Below, piece after piece: positions 1 through 4,496 of a stretch of 5,803 nucleotides of DNA. Source of the stretch: an uncultured bacterium. Its GTDB lineage: Bacteria > Patescibacteriota > Dojkabacteria > CALFHW01. The translations under genes were made by a program, and so were the position numbers. Each line of letters starts with the position of its first letter. Position 1 is the stretch's first letter. The stretch lies in NCBI GenBank assembly GCA_937876695.1, contig CALFHW010000184.1:1-5803 (forward strand). Direction: 5' to 3'. The notes under the pieces are model-generated. The model was not told the origin of the DNA. It searched no databases and saw only the letters and a program-made list of their open reading frames with translations.

Positions 1-467
1 GGAATTCCTTTCCCGTGCCTCTGTGTTAGCTTTACCTGGAACCCTAGTTTGTGGGCTAACAAGGCAATATTTGCCCCTACATGACCCGCTCCAATCACTC
101 CTACACGTATATCTGAAGATGATAATGCTTTTTCGTGGTTCTTACGATTATATAAGTCAATTGCCAATGCTAACGCATGTGATGCAGTTTCGGGTGCATT
201 TTCTCCTCTGCAATCATAGATTCTTCTACCTTCTAGAGGATCGATGTTAGCAGTCCCTCTGCCACCAGAAACCACTAACTTCAGATCATCCCTGGTCGCA
301 GGAATTCGGACGCCTCCTCTAACTGCCACTAGAGACTCTGGTGGAACAGTTGTCACATCATCGTGAATTGAGGCATTAACCAATAGGCCAGCTTGATTTA
401 AGCCGTTTTGAATTACCCCTCTTTGGTTTTGGGAGAAAGGCCCGACTAATGCGATTTCCCTATTCAT
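1..467 (-). CDS. D-2-hydroxyacid dehydrogenase family protein, C-terminal part outside the window
   Basis: This is the N-terminal 155 codons of a gene that continues past the left edge; the frame is open from the ATG at 467 down to base 3. Members of the D-isomer 2-hydroxyacid dehydrogenase family (SerA, PdxB, glyoxylate reductase) are cytoplasmic NAD(P)H-dependent oxidoreductases acting on 2-oxo/2-hydroxy acids. The visible protein has the usual order. A short flavodoxin-like substrate domain comes first, with a GGRGTANID segment at residues 68-76 that matches the family's 'G.G..NID' turn. An 'ETASHALAL' helix at 93-101 corresponds to the usual 'VAEHALAL'. A Rossmann nucleotide-binding motif GAGHVG lies at 126-131. 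The substrate domain before the Rossmann fold (about 118 residues) is shorter than in E. coli SerA (about 150). Where NAD-specific members carry an Asp at the end of the second strand, this protein reads TQR (148-150). The catalytic Arg/Glu/His residues lie in the missing part, so the substrate cannot be assigned. The start is supported by an AGGAG six bases upstream and a good promoter. Confidence 0.85.
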   Translation of the reverse strand, partial: MNREIALVGPFSQNQRGVIQNGLNQAGLLVNASIHDDVTTVPPESLVAVRGGVRIPATRDDLKLVVSGGRGTANIDPLEGRRIYDCRGENAPETASHALALAIDLYNRKNHEKALSSSDIRVGVIGAGHVGANIALLAHKLGFQVKLTQRHGKGI

Positions 468-473
468 AAGAAA

Positions 474-478
474 CTCCT
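474..478 (-). promoter_or_regulatory. Shine-Dalgarno site of the hydroxyacid dehydrogenase gene
   Basis: On the minus strand the bases read AGGAG, six bases before the ATG at 467, which fixes that start codon. It is the only strong ribosome binding site in the window; the other four protein genes either lack one or have their start outside the window. Confidence 0.75.
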
Positions 479-494
479 TATATATATTAGCTGT

Positions 495-524
495 ATTATA
501 CACAGTTTCATACAAGCTATTCAA
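495..524 (-). promoter_or_regulatory. sigma-70-type promoter for the hydroxyacid dehydrogenase gene
   Basis: Read on the minus strand, a TTGAAT -35 box (519-524) is followed by an 18-base spacer and a perfect TATAAT -10 box (495-500). Transcription would start near 488, giving a 5' leader of about 20 bases that contains the AGGAG site. The gene therefore has its own promoter and need not be read through from the cyclophilin gene upstream. The call rests on consensus match and position only. Confidence 0.65.
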
Positions 525-593
525 GTTGAGTTTCAATTCACCTACAGCTCAGTTATTTGACCAGAGTACGAGGATTGTCAGATATACCTGTTA

Positions 594-1106
594 CTACTTC
601 TTAATCTTAGCTTTCAGGATTCGATCGCCTACTTTGATCTGATCTACTACATCTAACCCCTTGGTCACTTGTCCAAAGATAGTATAGAGCGGTGGCAAAG
701 GCACGTCTGAAAGCATAATAAAGAATTGGCTACCGTTGGTGTCGGGTCCGGAATTGGCCATTGCCACAATCCCGCGGGTATAAGCGCGTAGAACTGGCTC
801 GTCCTCAAACTGATAGCCAGGGCCGCCAAAGCCGGCTCCCATAGGGTCGCCTCCCTGTATTACAAACCCCTCTTCTCGCCTGTGAAAAATCAAGTTGTCG
901 TAGAATTTCTCCTCTATTAAGAAAATGTGGTTCGATACCGCAATAGGCGCCTCATCCCAAAATAGTTCGATCTCAATTACACCCTTCTCAGTAGTCAACT
1001 CGGACTTACGTCCTTTGAGCTTAGACTTAGAGAGTTCTTTGGGGGCGGTTTTATATTTGTTTAACTTTTGCTTATTGTCCATGTCTAGATTTCTAGTTTG
1101 TAACAT
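594..1106 (-). CDS. cyclophilin-type peptidyl-prolyl cis-trans isomerase
   Basis: A 170-residue protein that catalyses cis-trans isomerisation of X-Pro bonds during protein folding. The cyclophilin fold starts at about residue 36 after a lysine-rich, hydrophilic N-terminal tail. There is no signal peptide or membrane helix, so it should be cytoplasmic. Catalytic motifs are intact: FHRREEGFVIQGGDP at 74-88 contains the equivalents of CypA Arg55 (R76), Phe60 (F81) and Gln63 (Q84), and MANSGPDTNGSQFF at 116-129 matches the CypA 'MANAGPNTNGSQFF' signature. The CypA Trp121 and His126 positions lie in VPLPPLYTIFGQV (135-147), where Trp is absent and His is Tyr, as in many short bacterial cyclophilins; low cyclosporin affinity is expected. 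The gene ends with tandem stops (TAG, then TAA). The start at 1106 has no Shine-Dalgarno; an alternative ATG at 1082 (residue 9) would lose only tail residues and has none either. Confidence 0.95.
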   Translation of the reverse strand: MLQTRNLDMDNKQKLNKYKTAPKELSKSKLKGRKSELTTEKGVIEIELFWDEAPIAVSNHIFLIEEKFYDNLIFHRREEGFVIQGGDPMGAGFGGPGYQFEDEPVLRAYTRGIVAMANSGPDTNGSQFFIMLSDVPLPPLYTIFGQVTKGLDVVDQIKVGDRILKAKIKK

Positions 1107-1154
1107 TGTATTTTTATTATTTCGGTAATAATTTAGTTATCTGACCTAATAGTC

Positions 1155-1183
1155 ATTATACTGTAAGTACCGGGATTTGTTAG
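1155..1183 (-). promoter_or_regulatory. putative promoter of the cyclophilin gene
   Basis: On the minus strand a CTAACA -35 box (1178-1183, four of six consensus bases) is followed by a 17-base spacer and a perfect TATAAT -10 box (1155-1160). Transcription would start near 1148, about 42 bases before the ATG at 1106. The leader is AT-rich and lacks a ribosome binding site. The call is from consensus and position only. Confidence 0.5.
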
Positions 1184-1186
1184 AAT
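1157..1186 (+). promoter_or_regulatory. possible promoter of the tRNA gene (and perhaps the RND gene)
   Basis: A TAGAAT -10-like box (1181-1186, five of six bases) lies 18 bases after a weak TATACT -35-like box (1157-1162, three of six). Transcription would begin near 1193, about eight bases before the mature tRNA, a normal leader length for a tRNA gene. An alternative is that TATACT at 1157-1162 is itself a -10 box with a weak TTAGTT -35. Either way the plus-strand signal overlaps the minus-strand promoter of the cyclophilin gene. Confidence 0.3.
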
Positions 1187-1200
1187 TGCACATAGAAAAC

Positions 1201-1271
1201 GGGGCTGTAGTTAAACGGTAGAACACACCCTTCGCATGGGTGAAATAGGGGTTCAATTCCCCCCAGCTCCA
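1201..1271 (+). tRNA. tRNA-Ala, anticodon CGC
   Basis: A 71-base cloverleaf can be drawn by hand. The acceptor stem pairs 1201-1207 with 1264-1270 and includes a G3-U70 wobble (1203 with 1268), the classic alanine identity element. The D arm is 1210-1224 with GG in its loop and three standard pairs. The anticodon stem CACCC/GGGTG (1226-1230, 1238-1242) is perfect and encloses the loop TTCGCAT, giving anticodon CGC at 1233-1235, which reads GCG. The variable loop is four bases, and the T loop is a standard TTCAATT (1252-1258). The fourth D-stem pair (A1213/G1221) and the outer T-stem pair (A1247/C1263) do not match. Discriminator base A is 1271; CCA is not encoded, so it would be added after transcription. 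Both the anticodon and G3-U70 point to alanine. The D arm resembles that of bacterial glycine tRNAs. Confidence 0.9.
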
Positions 1272-1331
1272 ATTGCACGGCAGAGTGTCAACCTTTCAAA
1301 TTTTACTTATTTATGTTAATTTGTTTATCGT

Positions 1332-3962
1332 ATGCAGAAATTCTTCACAAACTTAACTGGCTGGTTTATCACTAGGTACAGAATCACTCTAGTAGTTACC
1401 ATAGCAATTGTGGTCTTAGGGGCACTTAGCTATTTAGTATTTTTACCTCGCGAGGGTTTTCCCACCATTAGCTTCCCAGTCGGCTTTGTAAGTGCAGTCT
1501 ATTTGGGGGATGCGCAAGAGGTAGATAAAGTAGTTTCCAAGCCTATCGATGAAGTAATAAACAGATTAGACTCTATTTCTAGTGTCAACACCGTTGCTCA
1601 GCCTAACTTCGCTAGGTTTGTCATCCAGTTTAAGCAAGATTCCGACCCCCAAGCTGAACTCGATAAATTGAAACAGCAAGTGACAGCATTAAAGCTGCCT
1701 GAAAACGTCCAACTTGATTTCCAGGTAATCAATGCTACTAGTTATGACGGTGTCAATGACATGTTAGTCAATGTCTCCAAGCCCGGTGCAAATGTAGTTG
1801 AATTAGAACAAGCAGCAGGAGTACTCGCCAATAAACTCAGTAAGCAGACTGGAATTAGTAGCGCACTTGTGAAAACACAGTTAAATGAGCAATTAAACCC
1901 ACTTACCGGTGAGAAAGTGTCGTTACAAAGGGAATTCTCTCGCTTAGCTATCCGTGGTGAAGACGGTAGTCTGGATTTTGCACCCGCAATTAGTATCGGC
2001 ATTATCAAGAAGGATGACGTTTCTACGGTGCAATTGTCTGAGGCTATTCAAGAAGTAATAACTGATAATAAGGATCTATCTGATCTAGCAAGCTACACAA
2101 TCAGCACTTCGGGTGATCAAGCTGAAGTTGTCGAAGAACAGATTCTCTCTTTAGAGAGTAATGCTGTCGCGGGATTTATTATTATTGTGGTGGTTCTATT
2201 TCTGCTAGTTAGCTGGAGAGCGTCATTAGTAACTGCGCTATTTATGCCTTTGGTTATGGGCGGCACTTTTATTGCGCTTTACCTCACTGGCAATACCCTA
2301 AACACTATTTCATTATTTGCTCTGATTCTAGTCCTGGGGTTATTTGTAGACGACGCCATTGTGATTGTGGAGTCGATAGATACCGAGAGGCAAAAGGGCG
2401 TGAAAGCTTTAACCGCCATAAAAGCAGCTCTCTCTAAAGTGGTAGTCGCTGACATCTCCGGTACATTGACTACACTTCTGGTATTTGTACCTATGCTGGC
2501 TATATCCGGAATTTTGGGTGATTTCATCAAGTTGATACCGATAACTGTGATAATTGCCCTGGCTATATCATTGTTAATTGCCCTGACATTAGTACCAGTA
2601 TATTTCCGTATGACTATCTGGGGCAAACCCAAAAAGACTAAGCTATCTCAGCTAATCTCCTTGCCAGGAAATCTGGTGAATACTGTGGGTAAATTACTAA
2701 GCAAATTCGTGGCCTTCTACCTAAAGAGCAGCGTGCTCACTGGCCTGGTGATAATTGTAAGTATGATATTGGTTGTATTTGGCGCCTCTAAGGCTGCCGA
2801 ACTTGAGTTCAATATTTTTCCAGAACCTAAAGATGGCAATAGCCTGCAAGTTAGCCTAGCATATGAACGCAAGGCTAAGCTAGAAGAAGCTATCGACATA
2901 GTTACAAAAGTTGAATCCCAGGTAGCTGATGTCATTGGTAAAGATTTGATAGAGATTGAAATCATAGACGCTACTGCAACCTCTGCGCAAATGCAGGTAT
3001 ACCTAACTAAATACAGCGAACGCGATACTACAGGACCTGAGTACATCAAAGAAATAGAAGAAAAATTAGATGATATTAAAGGGGTTGAGCATAAAATAGC
3101 CCTAACTGGAGTAGGCGTCCCTCCACAGGATTATGACTATTTCGTACAGATTTTTGCCGATGATGAGAAATCGCTGCAAGAGTTGGGTACGAAAGTAAGC
3201 GATTTTGTACTCTCAAACTCCTTCGGCACTGCAAATGATAAGCTAAAGCCTGAAAAAGTAGATGTCCTCAATCTAGACACTATCGCGCGCAAGAATGGTA
3301 GAACGTTTGCTGAAGTAGGGATTGCTTTCCCTGAAGGTTATCAGGAGACTACTGGCATAGATGTAAATACCAGGCTTACTGAGGAGTTTAAAGAGTTAAC
3401 CGAAAATAACACTATCGAATTTGACCAAGGCATTGGCAGCGATAACTTAAATGCCTTCACCTCAACCATAGTTGCTTTTGGGTTATCGATTCTAGTGATT
3501 TATATGTTGCTACTGCTGCATTTCAACTCTTTCCTGCAGCCATTTATGGTGCTGATCGCCTTGCCATTCTCATTTGTAGGATTGTTCCCTGGTCTGCAAG
3601 CAACTGGCAATGGGCTGAGTTTCTTTGTGATGATCGGACTAATTGCCTTATCTGGTATTGTAGTCAACAACGCTATCATGCTGATCGATTATGCTAACCA
3701 AGAGCTGGCAGAGGGTAAAACTGTTCCGGTGGCGATTGTAGATGCCTTGAAACTTCGTTTCAGAGCGCTGCTAACCACCTCCACTACCACTGTACTAGGC
3801 CTATTGCCTCTAGCTATCTCTGAGCCATTCTGGGAGAGCCTGGGCTTTACTATCGTGTTTGGACTGATATCTAGCACCACTCTTGTAGTGCTCGCCTTCC
3901 CTGCTTACTTCAGAGTAGCTGAAGGTCTGCGCCGCTGGAAGTCAAGACTGTTCTCCCGATAA
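1332..3962 (+). CDS. RND-superfamily efflux permease (AcrB/HAE1-like), compact form
   Basis: An 876-residue inner-membrane pump with the internally duplicated RND layout: TM1 near 17-38, a large extracytoplasmic loop (39-277), TM2-TM6 (about 278-424), a cytoplasmic linker, TM7 (464-487), a second large loop (488-709) and TM8-TM12 (710-862). The family exports drugs, lipids or other amphiphiles using the proton gradient. TM4 holds the paired acidic proton-relay motif VDDAIV (339-344, D340/D341, matching AcrB D407/D408). TM10 reads SGIVVNNAIMLIDY (774-787), so the AcrB Lys940 position is Asn. The protein is about 150-170 residues shorter than typical HAE1 pumps, and the loss lies in both extracytoplasmic loops. 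The loop 1 segment equivalent to the docking subdomain (the 'NP..L...gLt..dV..AI' region) is replaced by a short stretch around 181-215. No periplasmic adaptor or TolC-like gene is in the window. The start is chosen because TM1 follows normally; there is no Shine-Dalgarno. It lies 60 bases after the tRNA and may share its transcript. Substrate unknown. Confidence 0.93.
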   Translation: MQKFFTNLTGWFITRYRITLVVTIAIVVLGALSYLVFLPREGFPTISFPVGFVSAVYLGDAQEVDKVVSKPIDEVINRLDSISSVNTVAQPNFARFVIQFKQDSDPQAELDKLKQQVTALKLPENVQLDFQVINATSYDGVNDMLVNVSKPGANVVELEQAAGVLANKLSKQTGISSALVKTQLNEQLNPLTGEKVSLQREFSRLAIRGEDGSLDFAPAISIGIIKKDDVSTVQLSEAIQEVITDNKDLSDLASYTISTSGDQAEVVEEQILSLESNAVAGFIIIVVVLFLLVSWRASLVTALFMPLVMGGTFIALYLTGNTLNTISLFALILVLGLFVDDAIVIVESIDTERQKGVKALTAIKAALSKVVVADISGTLTTLLVFVPMLAISGILGDFIKLIPITVIIALAISLLIALTLVPVYFRMTIWGKPKKTKLSQLISLPGNLVNTVGKLLSKFVAFYLKSSVLTGLVIIVSMILVVFGASKAAELEFNIFPEPKDGNSLQVSLAYERKAKLEEAIDIVTKVESQVADVIGKDLIEIEIIDATATSAQMQVYLTKYSERDTTGPEYIKEIEEKLDDIKGVEHKIALTGVGVPPQDYDYFVQIFADDEKSLQELGTKVSDFVLSNSFGTANDKLKPEKVDVLNLDTIARKNGRTFAEVGIAFPEGYQETTGIDVNTRLTEEFKELTENNTIEFDQGIGSDNLNAFTSTIVAFGLSILVIYMLLLLHFNSFLQPFMVLIALPFSFVGLFPGLQATGNGLSFFVMIGLIALSGIVVNNAIMLIDYANQELAEGKTVPVAIVDALKLRFRALLTTSTTTVLGLLPLAISEPFWESLGFTIVFGLISSTTLVVLAFPAYFRVAEGLRRWKSRLFSR

Positions 3963-3970
3963 CGAGACCA

Positions 3971-4016
3971 AGCTATCTATCGAGCTATATACTACTGCAC
4001 TCTATTTCTGATAGCT
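3971..4016. repeat. inverted repeat between convergent genes
   Basis: AGCTATC at 3971-3977 is matched by its reverse complement GATAGCT at 4010-4016, separated by 32 bases, with a third partial copy (AGCTAT) at 3984-3989. It lies in the 68-base gap between the 3' ends of the RND and disulfide oxidoreductase genes, where a bidirectional terminator would be expected. The loop is long and no T-tract follows on either strand, so this is not a convincing intrinsic terminator. Confidence 0.25.
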
Positions 4017-4030
4017 GATTTCACCTAATT

Positions 4031-4477
4031 CTACTTGCTATTTCTTCTGAGGATTATGATGTTTGCTACGTTTAGAACAGTGATTATTGTAAATGCCACA
4101 AATGACATCAAGGGAATTGTAATAAAGCCCAGAAATGAAATCTCGATATTTGTGCAGGGAGTTGCCACTGAGCAAGTAGAAAAACCAATTTGGTCATAAC
4201 CAGTAAGCTGCAGCATGTAGTGGTAGAGGGCGATTAACGCTCCTGGAATTGATAACACCAAAGTGTAAATGCTCAAATTTTTGTCTTTGAGGATAATCCC
4301 AGTTGCACTCAATAGAACTATTGGATACATCAAAATACGCTGGTACCAACACAAAGTGCAAGGAGTAAGCTCCATCACCTGGCTAAAATATAAGCTGCCT
4401 AGGGTGGCAACAAGTGCCTGCACGAAAGTGATATTGGCTGAGTAATTTACTACAAACTTTTTTAAAGCGGACTTCAT
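4031..4477 (-). CDS. bdbC: BdbC/DsbB-family disulfide bond formation protein
   Basis: A 148-residue membrane protein with four predicted helices (about 14-35, 48-64, 68-90 and 116-140). DsbB/BdbC proteins reoxidise an exported thioredoxin-like oxidase (DsbA/BdbD) and pass the electrons to membrane quinone. The first extracytoplasmic loop carries TPCTLCWYQR with the CxxC pair C40/C43 and the conserved Arg47 associated with quinone. The second loop carries the other cysteine pair, C102 and C108 (STCSVATPCTN), followed by the BdbC-like FLGFITIPLMS stretch at 115-125. Length and motifs fit the short BdbC type of Bacillus better than E. coli DsbB. Two start codons lie side by side, GTG at 4480 and ATG at 4477; ATG is preferred here, as neither has a Shine-Dalgarno. 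It begins 19 bases after the stop of the upstream PEP-synthase-like gene, so the two probably share a transcript. No DsbA/BdbD partner is in the window. Confidence 0.92.
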   Translation of the reverse strand: MKSALKKFVVNYSANITFVQALVATLGSLYFSQVMELTPCTLCWYQRILMYPIVLLSATGIILKDKNLSIYTLVLSIPGALIALYHYMLQLTGYDQIGFSTCSVATPCTNIEISFLGFITIPLMSFVAFTIITVLNVANIIILRRNSK

Positions 4478-4496
4478 CACAGTTAACTGGCTAAAA

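Noticed and set aside
1..8. GGAATTCC at the window edge, with further GAATTC sites inside
   Set aside because: A palindromic restriction-type hexamer occurs by chance at this frequency; there is no sign of a cloning junction because the dehydrogenase frame runs through it.
23..250. Plus-strand open frame of 75 codons
   Set aside because: It is antisense to the hydroxyacid dehydrogenase reading frame, whose motifs are clear, and its own translation has no recognisable features or ribosome binding site.
550..580. Possible terminator after the cyclophilin gene (TGAC/GTCA inverted repeat)
   Set aside because: The stem is only four base pairs, the loop is long and no T-tract follows, so it is no better than chance.
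1085..1096. Short palindrome CTAGA-TT-TCTAG near the cyclophilin start
   Set aside because: Five-base arms in coding sequence are expected by chance, and nothing suggests an operator.
925..1128. Plus-strand open frame of 67 codons
   Set aside because: It overlaps the N-terminal half of the cyclophilin gene on the opposite strand and has no start signal or domain.
1742..3880. Four minus-strand open frames (1742-2008, 2279-2632, 2717-3049, 3689-3880)
   Set aside because: All are antisense shadows inside the RND gene, which has full-length family motifs.
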